A stretch of DNA of 64,000 nucleotides, taken from NCBI GenBank assembly GCA_023614405.1, contig CM042688.1:68868253-68932252 (forward strand). Reading direction: 5' to 3'. The number at the start of each line of letters is the position of its first letter. Within the stretch, counting starts at the first letter, position 1. This document shows, one piece after another, positions 23,278 to 34,543 of this stretch. The translations under genes and the position numbers were made by a program. The stretch is from Avena insularis. Lineage: Eukaryota; Streptophyta; Magnoliopsida; Poales; Poaceae. The notes under the pieces were generated by a model that saw only the letters and a program-made list of their open reading frames with translations, had not been told where the DNA came from and ran no database searches.

Positions 23278-23921
23278 AAGGCATGGCTCACATGTATCAA
23301 ATGATTCAAAATCAAGTGATCCAAAAGTCCATCAGAATGGAGTTTCTTCATGCGTTTAACGCCAATATGACCTAGACGGCAGTGCCACATATATGCAGAT
23401 ATATCATTATCAAGTTTAATCCTTTTAGCATCAACATTATGAATATGCGTAATACTACTATCGAGATCCAACACAAATAAACCATTCAACACAGGTGCAT
23501 GACCATAAAAGATATTGTTCATATAAATCGAACAACCATTGTTTTCAGACTTAAACGAATAACCACTTTGCATCAAACACGATCTGGATACAATGTTCAT
23601 GCTCAGTGTAGGCACCAAATAACAATTATTCAGGTTTATAACTAATCCCGACGGCATATGGAGAGGCAGCGTTCCGATGGCGATCACATCAACTCTTGAT
23701 CCATTGCCGACCCGCATCGTGACCTCATCCCTTGCTAGTTGTCGCTTGTTCCGCACCCCCTGAACTGAGTTACATATATTAGCAACCGATCCCGTATCAA
23801 ATACCCCGGTGCTACTGCGAGTACTAGTCAAGTACACATCAATAACATGTATATCACATATACCTTTGTTTGCCTTGCCGGCCTTCTTGTCCGCCAAATA
23901 CTTGGGGCGCTTATGCTCCAA
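23265..23921 (-). pseudogene. Copia A protease and GAG-pre-integrase domain
   Basis: A 218-residue open stretch. The aspartic protease centre is VFDTGSVANIC. The GAG-pre-integrase domain follows, with MWHCRLGHIGVKRMKKLHSD. A stop separates this from gag, where the zinc knuckle should be. Confidence 0.88.
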
Positions 23922-23924
23922 TGG

Positions 23925-24680
23925 CTAGTCCCTTGCAATAGTAGCACTCGGTGTCGGACTTAGGGCCAGCTCGGGTTTCTTCAGCGCGGCAGATTTGCCT
24001 CCCTTCTTTCCCTTCTGCTTGCCTTTCTTGTCCTTCTTGAAACCGGTGGTCTTATTGATCATCAACACTTGATGTTCTTTCCTAATCTCCACTTCTGCAG
24101 TCTTAAGCATTGACAGAAGCTCAGGAAGAGACTTCTTCATGCCCTGCATATTATAGTTCATCACGAAGCTCTTGTAGCTAGGTGGCAGAGATTGGAGAAC
24201 ACGATATATGCCTAAGTCAATGGGAATTGTTATTCCCAAGGACACAAGCTTATTGGCGTACCTAGACATTTTGAGTACGTGCTCACTAACGGAGCTGTTC
24301 TCTTCCATCATGCAGCTGAAGAACTTTTCAGAAGCATTATAACTCTCTACGGCAGCATGGGTATCGAAAATCATTTTCAATTCTCCCATGGTATCAAAGG
24401 CATTGCCATTTTCGAAACGTTTTCGAAGTTCTGGCTCTAGCCCATACAGTATGCCGCAATGAACTAAGTTGTGGTCCTCCTGACGAGTTATATAGACGTT
24501 CTTTTCCTCGTCAGGGGCATCAGGAGTTGGTGGGCCTAGCGGCGCCTCTAGAACATATTGCTTTTGTGCAGCAGTGAGGAGAATCCTCAAATTCATAGCC
24601 CAGTTGGTGAAGTTGCTACCATTCGCAGCAAGCTTCTCTTTCTCCATGAACACATTGAAATTAAAAGCAGGTGGTGCCAT
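23925..24680 (-). pseudogene. Copia A gag polyprotein segment
   Basis: A 251-residue frame starting MAPPAFNFNVFMEKEKLAAN, with the UBN2/Retrotran-gag signature NFTNWAMNLRILLTAAQKQY and the Lys-rich tail FKKDKKGKQKGKKGGK. It ends just before the expected CCHC zinc knuckle, which survives only in another frame (ECYYCKG). Capsid function is known for this family. Confidence 0.9.
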
Positions 24681-25727
24681 CTACAACAGAATTTGTAAAA
24701 TATATTTAGACTAAGTTTATGATAGATTGAGTTCAACTAATCCAAATTACTAATGAACTCCCACTCAAAAATGACATCCCTCGTGTCCTTTTGGTGATTA
24801 CATGAACCAAATCCACTACACCAAGTCCGATCATCACGTGAGTCGGTGTAGCTTCAAAGGCGAGCATCTATATGGGCATCATATCAACTATATGACTCAT
24901 GCTTAACCTTTCGGTATGTGTTCCGAGGCCATGTCTGTACATGCTAGGCTCGTCAAGTAAGAACCTTAGTATTCGCGTGTGTAAAAATTGTCTTACACCC
25001 GTTGTATGAAAGCGTAGAGTTGAGAACACCCGATCATCACGTGATGCCTCAAAACACGATCCACAAAACGGTGCATACTTAAGGAAGAACACATTTTATC
25101 TTGATATCTAAATGAGGGATCATCTTATAATGCTACCAAAAGCACCAAACTAGCAATATAAGATGCTAACATCTAATGTGTGAAGTGAGGTGATATGGTC
25201 CATGCATTTGATCTCTATCATTTGCATCGTGGTATGATCTCTATCATTCCTTTGTGTGTAAGGCCAAGGTCTATGGAACTTACACGTTAAGTGAGTTGTA
25301 AGAGTATCTATTATACATCTACTTACAACAATACCATATCAAGACACTAGCCCAGCAACGATCTAAACTAGACGCCTCTAATTTATCAATTGCAAATTTT
25401 ACGTGGCTTAGGGCTTTCGGAGATAGAACCGGTCTTACCTACGAACATGAACCACAACGAGGATAACCAAGTTATTAGCAACTCGTTGTAAATCAGATAT
25501 TGACTATAGTAGGAGAGACAGACACCCGCTAGCCACTTATGCAAAACTAGTTGCATGTCAGTCGTGGAACCGGTCTCATGTACGATGACATGTAAGGTTG
25601 GTCCGGCCCGCTTCATCCCACTATGCCATCAATATCCAAAGTACATAGAAGATGCAATAACATGATCATCATCGCCCACATATAAACATATGTGTACTAC
25701 CCGTGCAAAGCACCTACGCATAGATCA

Positions 25728-25739
25728 GGCTCGATACCA
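25728..25739 (-). other. Copia A primer-binding site
   Basis: On the minus strand TGGTATCGAGCC directly follows the 5' LTR. It resembles the initiator Met-tRNA complement used by plant copia elements (TGGTATCAGAGC type). Confidence 0.75.
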
Positions 25740-27381
25740 TCAAGGTCCGCAGCATAGAAAACAAAAATTTCCTACGATGAGAACTATACGCCAAGATCTA
25801 TCTACTAGATACAGAGCAACAGGTGGACATAAATCCATGGAGAACTTACCCTCGAAGACAACGAGTTTTGTTAACGAGTAGGAACTCGTGGTTGATATAG
25901 TCGTACGCTTGACGATCTCAAGATCGTGTGGAAGTCCGAGCGCCGCAATTCAGCAGCGCATCCGTCCTCGCACACACGTTCAAGACACCGGACAACCTCC
26001 ACCTCCTCGCTCCAGTGAATCAGCGGAAGCAGCAACTCCTTCCAGACGCAAGGCCACCGAGAACATGTATCTCGCTAATCCGAGACCATGGGGGAATATC
26101 TAGAGGGGGAGAGAGATCCTTCACGAGGAGGTGTTGTTTGTGAGAGGGGAGAGGGGGGCTTTATATAGGAGGGAGGGAGACCCCTCCCTTCCCATAGCCG
26201 GCGCATGAGGGGGGGGACTCCTCCCCTCCTTCATTCATGTGGTGAACCTCCACTCACATAAACATGGCCTCCACCCAAAATCCCACTCACATGTATTTAA
26301 TTTCCACCAAATCAAATGCAACTCTCAATTAATAAAACTCTTTTATTTATTTTATTCAGAATTTTGTTAATTACTTTAATTAACAAACATTCACATAAAA
26401 CCCCTTGCAACATTTCAATATCACATGCAGAACCACTTTCTACAATTTCACCCGAAACAATTCTGGTTTCTATCGAAACATTTCCTGCGCTTTGCAAACC
26501 TTTTGTCTGGAACATATGTGCTCCTAAATGGTGTCCGGCAACCCTTAAGTGTGTCACCTACGGTTCACGAATAATGCAGACATGATTGAGACTCCTCTCA
26601 GATCAATAATCAGAAGCGGGACCTGGAGATCCATACTGACTCCTGCATATTCAATGATGACTTCTGTGATCGTGAGAACCTTTAACGTCAGCAATTTAAT
26701 CCCTTTGTCTCATGATATAATACATGTCCGAGATTTTATCATCGGTATACAAATACCTAGTTTGATCTTGTTACCGACATGCACTCTTTTCTTGTTCCCG
26801 TGATATAACATTCTAGTGATCACATCACTTGCTTGCAAGCTATCTTAATGTGATATCACCGAGAGGGCCTAGAGTATATCTATCCGTCATCGGGATTGAC
26901 AAATTCCACTCTTGATCCATGAGCCTCAACATAACACCTTCATAGCACTGAACCCACCTTTATGGTCACCCTGTTATGGTGTGACGTTTGATGTTATCAA
27001 GATACTCTTCCGGTGTTAGCAATTAACATGATCTCATGGTCTAAGGACTAAGACTACTTTGTATGATGTTATAGCAATATAAACATAATGACTTGATCGT
27101 AATGCTATACTTCGGATGAATGTTCATCACATCATTTCACAAATGTTGTGACCTTGTTATTAACAACATCCAATGTCCATGATCAGGAAATTTTGATCAT
27201 CTTGTTAATCAACAAGCTAGTCTATAAGAGAGGCATAACTAGGAACCCTTTTTGTTTATTAAACACACATGTATTGATGTTTCCTATCAATACAATTATA
27301 GCATGCAAAATAAACATCTATCATATACAAGGAATACATAATAACAACTTTATTATTGCCTCTCAGGGCATATTTCCTTCA
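25740..27381 (-). repeat. Copia A 5' LTR
   Basis: The partner of 19110-20726, about 1.64 kb. It is slightly longer, mainly because the other copy lacks several small GC-rich pieces. The exact inner border is uncertain by a few bases because the expected CA is not preserved. Confidence 0.9.
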
Positions 27382-27386
27382 ATTTA

Positions 27387-28498
27387 GGTATCTTAAGTGA
27401 GTCAATTTACCAAAGTAGATTATGAGTAAGTTAATAATATCATGTGAAGTAGTATTAGTGGTGTAGTCCTGTATAGAGAATGCATGAAAGTTAGTAGAAT
27501 ACTATCTTTAGTTAAAAATGATAGATGCTATGGAGATATAATGAAGATCATTAGAGCACGTACATAGGTAGTGGGAAGTAAATCATGTGAGATTCACTTG
27601 AGAATTCTACGTGATAGAATGGAATTTTGCTAAGAATCAATGATAGCAAGATAAGAACAGGAGTAATCATGGCGAGTTTATCTCCAAAACCATGATAAAT
27701 AGGAAAATTATAGAAAGATTATGGTGATCCTAGCTCTTAAATCAGGATGAATACATAATTAGGGTAACTACCTAGTAAATAATTTTGAAGATGAAGTTAG
27801 AAGTAACATTGTAGGAGCATGACATAAGACATAAAGGTCACATATGTTTGATACTCTTTAACTTCAAGGTGCCAAGTATAAATTGCTTAGTTTTCTGGAG
27901 AGATCCTATGAGGTTATTTTACAGAATAAGCGGAAGGTAGATCATTAGTAGTCCCAAAATGGAGGTAATAAGTTAGTCAAAACCACTTTGAGACTACTTT
28001 GCTCAAAATTTATCCAATTGCAATTGAGCAGTTTGGGTAAATATTGAGACAAAGAATATTTTGACCTATAAGTGCTATGTATCACGAGCTAAATCCAACT
28101 TGAGGTGTTATATACTACACATCTAAGCTTGATTTCTAGAGATGTTTTACTCAACTATTACAATTCGGGCTTAGGATAATGTGTGTTATATGCACCAAAG
28201 TTGATTTTTGTTGGATTTTCTTTGTTAATTAGATCTGTATGTGAAGTTTAACTTGGTGTGCAAATGCATGTTACATCATCAAACTACTACTTGAAGACCT
28301 ATATAGAAAATTAATTCATGTAAGGGAGTGATGAGTTTCAGAGGCCAAAATGAAGAATTGTATGAAGAACAAAGCAAAGTATAAGGAGTATCAATGCTAC
28401 CTTGAAGGAAGGATCAATCCTAGATCATTATTAGTCGGTAATCAAAAGGAAGATTAGTATAGAAAAGGTGTGGAGCAACATGAAGGGATGAACGTAGG
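27387..28498. mobile_element. AT-rich remnant, right part of the host of copia A
   Basis: This continues the sequence interrupted at 19109. I see no coding frame and no motif I recognise. The DNA is AT-rich with scattered stops in all frames. It ends where gypsy A begins, and that junction has no target duplication. Confidence 0.35.
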
Positions 28499-29837
28499 TT
28501 CACTCAAAGTATAGGGGGCGTATCGCAGTATTTTCGAGGGAAGTGAAACCCAATTTATTGATTCGACACAAGGGGAGCCAAAGAATATTTATAAGCCTTA
28601 ACAACTGAGTTGTCAATTCAGACACTGAAACAATCTTGCTCAAGCAGTTTATTTATCAAAATAGTAAAGTAATAACAGTAGTAAAGTAAAGACAGTAGTA
28701 AGAATTGCAGAAATAGTAGGATTAAAGCGCGGCAGGCATAGGTATTGATGGACGGGCGTTGCATGGACAAGACAATTCACATGGCCATCAAGACATAGGG
28801 CAATTGCAGATAAATAAGAGAAAGCATCCAAGTACTAGATAATCATAGGCATGTGTTCCATATATAGTCATACGTGCTCGCAATGAGAACTTGCAAAACA
28901 TATTTTGTCCTGTCAGCCCGTTTGTAGCGGGGCCTCAAGGGAACTACTGGCAATTAAGGTGCTCCTTTTAATAGAGCACTGGAGCAAAGCATTAACACTC
29001 CATGAACACATGTGATCCTCACATCAAAGCCATTCCCTCCGGTTATCTCGATTTATCGCCACTGGGGCCTTTGGTTCCGGACAACAACGTGTGTATACAA
29101 CTTGCAGGTAAGACCAAAAACAATACTATCATAATGAATCAATAACATGTTCAGATCTGAAATCATGGCACTCGGGCCCTAGTGACAAGCATTAAGCATA
29201 ACAAGTCGCAACATAGTCAAAAAGCTCTAATAGAAGATACTAGGCACCATGCCCTAACAATCTGATGCCATTACATGAACGATCTCATCCAATCCCTACC
29301 ATCCCCATAGCCTACATCGGGGGATTACTCACTCATAGATGGGGGAAACATGGATGGTCGATGGAGAAGCGATGGTGATGATGATGGCGATGATCTCCTC
29401 CAATTCCCCGTCAGGTGCCGTAACGAGTTTCGGTTCCGAATCACGAATCTGGTGGTGGCGTGATGAACTCTTTTGGAAAAACATCGACCGAGTTTTTAGG
29501 TGAAATGCAACTTATAGGCGAAGAGGAGACCGATGGTGTCTGGGCGGCCAGACCACCCCTGGCGTGGCTGTGCCTAGCTCATGTGACGGTGGTGTGGCCA
29601 GGGCCCATCCCCACTCCGTCTCGTATTCTGGCTCTGTGAGTCTTCTGGAAAAATAGGACTTTTGGCATATTTTCCGGGATTTTTCCTGATAGTTGATTTT
29701 CTACACAAAAACTAGACACCAAAGTAATTCTGCTGAAAACAGCATCAGTCCATGTTAGTTGTATCCAAATCACACAAGTTTAGAGGAGAAACAATAGCAA
29801 AAATGTTCGGGAAAGTAGATACGTTTTGGACGTATCA
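28499..29837 (-). repeat. Gypsy A 3' LTR
   Basis: It matches 36817-37462 joined to 46303-47010. It ends on the plus strand with GGACGTATCA. The first bases (about 28499-28505) differ from the other LTR, so this end is eroded or rearranged. The uninterrupted sequence around 29110 shows the exact site where copia B entered the other LTR. Confidence 0.88.
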
Positions 29838-29852
29838 ACTCCCCCCAAGCTT
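29838..29852 (-). other. Gypsy A polypurine tract
   Basis: On the minus strand AAGCTTGGGGGGAGT directly precedes the 3' LTR, as expected for the plus-strand primer of a retroelement. A near-copy (AAGCTTGGGGGGAGG) lies at 32057-32071, just after the accessory frame. Confidence 0.75.
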
Positions 29853-30099
29853 AGTTTATTGCTTGTCCTCAAGCAATTCGAAAACCGTGTGATAAAGAAA
29901 CTTTCACGAACACATTTGCTTCATATGATATATATATTCTCAGCATGTGATCAACTACTTAGACAATTCATAATAAGGAGTATGCAACTAAGTTTACTTA
30001 ATAGGCATTGCAAGCTATGAAGAGATTCCAACTCAAAAATAATAAGTAGCATGAAACATAAACATAAGCAACATTACAATGCTCATAACAAGGTATGAT

Positions 30100-31330
30100 A
30101 GAGTGGTATCTCGCTTGCCTTTGATTGTGAATGCCAAGGCACCTCTGAAGTTCAGGTGAAGACTAGAAGTAAAGATATCAAAGATACAAGCATCAAAGTC
30201 ATAACATAATTAATCTAGTAATGAGACAAGCATATTATACTAAGAATGACAACTATGCTCTCAAGAAAGTGCTCATAGAAGAGGTGATGACTCAATAAGG
30301 AAATGAAAAAGTTTTGAATAGTTTGAAAGGCTTCCAAATGCTGAAAGTATGGTACTCATTAGCTTTGAGCTCTCATTGCCCCTATCATGAGCATCTTTAG
30401 TATGGTTAAGGTGAAAGTGAGGTCCAATCTGAGTTATATTCTTGACAGACTATAAACTGGAAATCTCATGTCCCTTGAGTACGAGGGCCGCTCCTCATGC
30501 TACTCAACTTTAGTTACCGGTAAGTTCTTGTCATAGTAAATATGTGTGTATCATAGAGAACCGCCAATGGGGTACCCCTTGCTCGATGATACGGAAGAAT
30601 CCCCATATCAAAATGACAAGGCAAGCAGACAATGAGTATCTCAGTAATCTTCTTATTTACCATGGGAAAATGGTGCTTTTTTCTCTCTTTCCTCTTTTCT
30701 CATATCATTTTTTTCTTTTTTTTTCAATAGCTATCTCTCTTTTTTATAAGAAGAATGCTTCATAGATACTTATTATGGTTACGCTACAGGTTTACACCAT
30801 GATTAGGCATGGATTAGACCGGCAGTCCAGGCGTTTCTCTAACACACATACATAACTCCATGGACTTACAAGCTCCCCTTTTATTTCACACCGACGACAT
30901 CCGCAAACAAAAGAGCATGATATCAACTGGGTATATATTTACAGGTGTTGAAAGCGTTCCCCATGATAGCACGGTTCTGCTAATCCCCAGCATATAATTT
31001 GCAAGCATATAACTTTCATGGACAGTCACAATGGTTCAGGTTTATTAAGTGCAGGAAATAAAGTGTGCCATCAAGTTCGTGAGAGCTTTACTAAGTAACT
31101 TTCTCATAACAAGCAAACATTTTATTCATAAGAAAACAAGGCATATTAAATATGCACGGAACAACAAATGATGCTAATAGGTAGGTATGGTGGACACTTT
31201 TGGCAATATTGGTTTTGGGGAATTGGAAACACGAGTAGAGCTCATACTCAGTGCAAGTGGAGGCTAGCAATAGTAAGGGAGCGACAAACAAGAGAGCAAT
31301 AACTGTCATAATCATGCTTGCAACAAAACA
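30100..31330 (-). repeat. Conserved 3' non-coding block of gypsy A, shared with gypsy D
   Basis: This stretch aligns along most of its length with 52030-53170 in gypsy D, although LTRs and gag differ between the two. Shared landmarks in the same order are AGAGAACCGCCAA, GGGGTACCCCTTG, GACAAGGCAAGCAGACAA, TCTTCTTATTTACCATGG, a T-rich run, CAGGCGTTTCTCTAACACAC and GCATGATATCAACT. Stops occur in all long frames except a short one at 31091-31315. A cis-acting role in RNA packaging or 3' processing is an inference. Confidence 0.75.
31091..31315 (-). CDS. Small frame with hydrophobic N-terminus in gypsy A
   Basis: A 74-residue frame starting MIMTVIALLFVAPLLLLAST, which looks like a signal peptide or a membrane segment. 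It continues through TEYELYSCFQF and SVHHTYLLA. The matching place in gypsy D reads LLASTTKYEFHSCIQLL and RVHHTYLLA, with a one-base shift near the start. Similarity at protein level may simply reflect DNA conservation. I do not recognise a family, and its expression is unknown. Confidence 0.25.
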   Translation of the reverse strand: MIMTVIALLFVAPLLLLASTCTEYELYSCFQFPKTNIAKSVHHTYLLASFVVPCIFNMPCFLMNKMFACYEKVT

Positions 31331-31619
31331 GGACTAATCATGGCATGAAAGTGATTCAAGACCCTCGAGGCAAAATAATTCATCGAGGCTTAACTGATTA
31401 TTTCAGTCATATGCATGCGTGAGCATGTGCCAAGTCAATTCAAGTGAAACATTCAGAGGAGGATACCATGGTGTCATACCAAGTTATGAATAGAGTAATG
31501 CAAGCAAACATTCATATGACATGCTACAAACTATTAGCAAGCTGGAACTAATCATATGAAAGCAAGAACTACTAAGCATCCATGAATAGCATACACCCTA
31601 CATGAACAGACTAAGCATG

Positions 31620-32091
31620 CCCACAATAATGAGTATATGTACAAAAATGAAAACAAATAGAGTTTGTTACCAGCCTCTTACCACACCTCAAGTTGTCATT
31701 AATCCTCATTATTGCCCTTTCACTTGTGTGGCTTGAATAATAACATGAAACCAAATTCCACTGAGGACTATTGAACCCTGCAACAAAACTCACAAAACCA
31801 AAGAAGAACAACAAATATTTTGGTGTTTTCGATTTTTAAAAGCAAGAACCAAAAAGGAAGAACAAGCAAAGCAAAAAGCAAACCAAGGCAAAAAGAAGAA
31901 GAAGCAAACAAAGAGAAACAACAGAAATATTTTTTGGTCTTTTTGTGTTTTAGAAAGCGAAAACAAAGAAAGAACAAAAACTAAAAAGAGAACGAAACAT
32001 GAATATACGAAGTACCGACGCAAAATGATATGGAGATGAGTGCGATGTCGGTGTACCTCCCCCCAAGCTTAGGCTTTTGGCTAAGTTGGTA
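31620..32091 (-). other. Low-complexity tract downstream of the gypsy A accessory frame
   Basis: The plus strand is purine-rich (runs of A with AAG, AAC and AAAG). It contains two related copies of an AAATATTTTGGTGTTTT-like segment about 110 bases apart (31815 and 31927). The complement is U-rich in the element's RNA. No believable protein is present. The hydrophobic Phe/Leu frames here are a by-product of the T-rich minus strand. Confidence 0.5.
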
Positions 32092-33197
32092 TCAATCCAA
32101 ATACGAGTAAGGGTTCCAAGCTGGCGGGTCGTTGTAAGAATGATCGTAGTTAGGCCCTTGGGAAGAAGAAGAAGAAGCTCCCCAATCATAGGTAGGCTGC
32201 TGATATGAAGATTCCCCCTCATTCGAGGGCTGGACCGAATCATCTGTGACCTCCCTTCTAGTATCCTGCTCCTGTTGGGAGAGCTCTCCCAAGTACGTAT
32301 CAAGCTCCTCCTCCGTGAGGGACCATCCTACCCTATTATCAAGGTTAAACAAAACAGGTGCAGGCAAAAGAACAACTTGCTCCTTCTCCAACCAGCCTTG
32401 AGAAAGGTTATTTCATAAGACAACTCACTCAAAGTATCCCAAGAAGAAACAAATTTATGCTGTATCATGGAATTAAGATCAAGCCTTTCTATGGGAAACT
32501 GTAGGTCTAGATGATGAGGCACTAAACCATGCAATGCTAGTAAATGAGAAGCAATGAGGCCTCCACAAATTCCACCTTTCTCGCGATTAGCAGCAAGACA
32601 GAAAGCTATCAAAGCACCCAAGTTGTAAGTCTTATCTCATTTTAAAGGAGCTGAGATGAATGCTAGATCATACAAGGATAACTTGTTGGCAGTTTTCCTA
32701 GCAAGAACACACTTGGCAATAAAGTAAGCAAAGTAGCGAATAGAAGGGAGATGAATGTTAGGGATTTTCCCGCTCTCCTTTGAGAAGCTGCTCCCTTGGC
32801 AAATTTCTGCATACAAGTCCATGAGTGGTGCAGGTCGCTCTTTAATCCTTCCACATGATCCCCACTGAGATACCTTAATAGCTGCACAAAAGTCATCAAG
32901 CGAAAGGTCGACATCTATATTGTAAATTTTGTAGTGGATCATGGGGTTAGGCAAAGAGTGACTAAATCGAAAGTCTTGCACTACAGACATAGTTAGTTTC
33001 ACAAATTGACAGGGTTCATCCTCCACAAAGTGCGCCAATCCAGCATTAGTAACCAAAGTATGGAAGTCCTGGGAAATTCCTGCAACCCTCATGAATTCAG
33101 AGCATGGATAGATGGAAGGAAAAAATTCCTCCTCTCGGTGAACCTTCATAACCTCAGGCACCCTCAGTTCATGTTGGTTGAGTTGATGCTCATTCAT
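32092..33197 (-). pseudogene. Accessory frame of gypsy A (putative plant transposon protein domain)
   Basis: The frame starts MNEHQLNQHELRVPEVMKVH. It runs through EFMRVAGISQDFHTLVTNAG and PMIHYKIYNIDVDLSLDDFC to a stop at 32637. It resumes in the same frame with LGALIAFCLAANREKGGICG and ends after a frameshift near 32390 in a Gln/Ser/Tyr-rich tail (SSYQQPTYDWGASSSSSQGP). About 368 residues would be encoded without the breaks. The middle resembles the 'putative plant transposon protein' domain found in grass retroelements. It lies where reverse transcriptase and integrase would be. The role is unknown. Confidence 0.6.
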
Positions 33198-34047
33198 CTT
33201 CTATTCTAAAATTTAAACATCCATTACACAAGTGATTGCAAAGCGAATATATAATGGAGAGCACTACTCATAGGGACTTGTAGAGGCCTAAACATGCATC
33301 AAAACTATTTCTCTAAGCAATGAACAAGCTTACAAGCTCTCAAAACCTATCACCTACAGCAGCAAAACACTCAAGATATAAACCACTAAGCACAAATCTA
33401 CTTGGACAAGCGGAGGAGTCACATACTGGAGAACAAACGCTCCAAATTTCAGCAACAAAGATGGGCTGAGCAAGGAGATCAAAAAATCGAGGGCAAGAAC
33501 ATCAAGAACACGATTTTGAGCAATGAACTGGTGTTTTCTCGGGAGAGAGAAGAAAGTGAGAAGTGAGAGAGTGAGTGCAGGGCCAGGGGTGGCCCACACC
33601 ATGGCCAGGCGCGCCCCTGGGCTGGCCGCGCCACCAGGTGGTGTGCCTGCCTGGTGGCCCCCCTAGTACCTTCCAGGCACATCTCTGCCCATTTTTTCAC
33701 GTAAAAATTTAATATGAATTTTTTGAAATTTTTCGAGACACTTTATTTTTGAGCAATTTTCAGGTATAGATGAATGATTTTCTAACAGAAAAAGTTTCTG
33801 GAATGATGCAATGACAAAACAAGGCTAGAACTTCAGAAGTTCTAAGATACTCTAACAAGCAAACACCTAACAACAGAAAAGTAAACTAAGCGAAAGCAAA
33901 AACTAAAATAGATAGAATAGAAGTAAGCGGAGATAATCATGGTGAAAACATTGTTTTGTTCAATGAAATCCTTTTGTTAACAAGGTTGATCAGGTCTTGT
34001 TACCAAAACAATTTTATATGAAACAAAACTTTGTATTCCACTAATGA
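33198..34047. other. Spacer between gypsy A protease and accessory frame
   Basis: I see no coding frame. It includes a GC-rich patch at 33580-33670 with GGCCAGG and GCCCCTGG motifs. Such patches also occur in the LTRs of this group of elements. Reverse transcriptase and integrase motifs are absent. Confidence 0.6.
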
Positions 34048-34521
34048 TTATGTTACCTCAACCTTGATAGCAATGGTCCCAATCATAATAGTTTCAAAAT
34101 TTTCTCTTGGTATGGGACAATATATTTCTCCAACTTGAATGCCCTCAACATGTTCAATTGAATTTAAACCATAAGTCCTATCAATATTCTTGGGGAAATA
34201 GACAGTATGCTCCTTGTCATTAACATTAAAGGTCACCTTCCCTTGATTACAATTAATAACATCTCCTGCAGTATTAAGAAAAGGTCTCCCAAGAATAATA
34301 GACATATTATCATCTTCAGGCATTTCAAGCACAACAAAATTAGTTAATATCAAGCAATTATGAGCCACTTGAACAGGTACATCCTTACATATACCAACAG
34401 GAATAGTGGTAGATTTATCAGCCATTTGCAAAGATATATCAGTTGGTATCAGTTTTTCCAGTTGAAGTCTCTTATAGAGAGAAAAAGGCATGGCACTAAC
34501 TCCTGCTTCCAAATCACACAA
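34048..34521 (-). pseudogene. Gypsy A aspartic protease region
   Basis: A 157-residue frame with the retropepsin-like core CDLEAGVSAMPFSLYKRLQL, where the usual Gly after Asp-Leu is Glu. It then shows PVGICKDVPVQV and IILGRPFLNTAGDVINCNQG, the second conserved block of gypsy proteases. The join to gag upstream is frameshifted near 34540. It ends in TAA at 34048 with no reverse transcriptase after it. Confidence 0.8.
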
Positions 34522-34543
34522 AGCAGTTCTAACATAACTATTT

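Larger units (their letters stand above)
19110..27381 (-). mobile_element. Copia A: BARE1/WIS/Angela-type LTR retrotransposon
   Basis: The element is 8,272 bp, flanked by the 5-bp duplication ATTTA (19105-19109 and 27382-27386). Its LTRs are about 1.6 kb. Read on the minus strand, the LTR opens TGAAGGAAATATGCCC, close to the TGTTGGAAATATGCCC of Angela-type LTRs. Order on the minus strand is LTR, primer site, gag, protease, integrase, reverse transcriptase, RNase H, LTR, which is the copia order. Many frameshifts and stops make it defective. LTR copies differ by both substitutions and numerous small indels. Confidence 0.95.

Noticed and set aside
31790..32023. Phe/Leu-rich minus-strand frames that look like membrane segments
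   Set aside because: The plus strand is a purine-rich low-complexity tract, so hydrophobic residues arise automatically. There are several overlapping frames and no defined start.
32460..32500. The short match LDLNSMIQH in the gypsy A accessory frame and VDLNSMIQH in the zinc-finger-like exon
   Set aside because: An eight-residue identity without flanking similarity is probably chance. I would not infer a shared domain.
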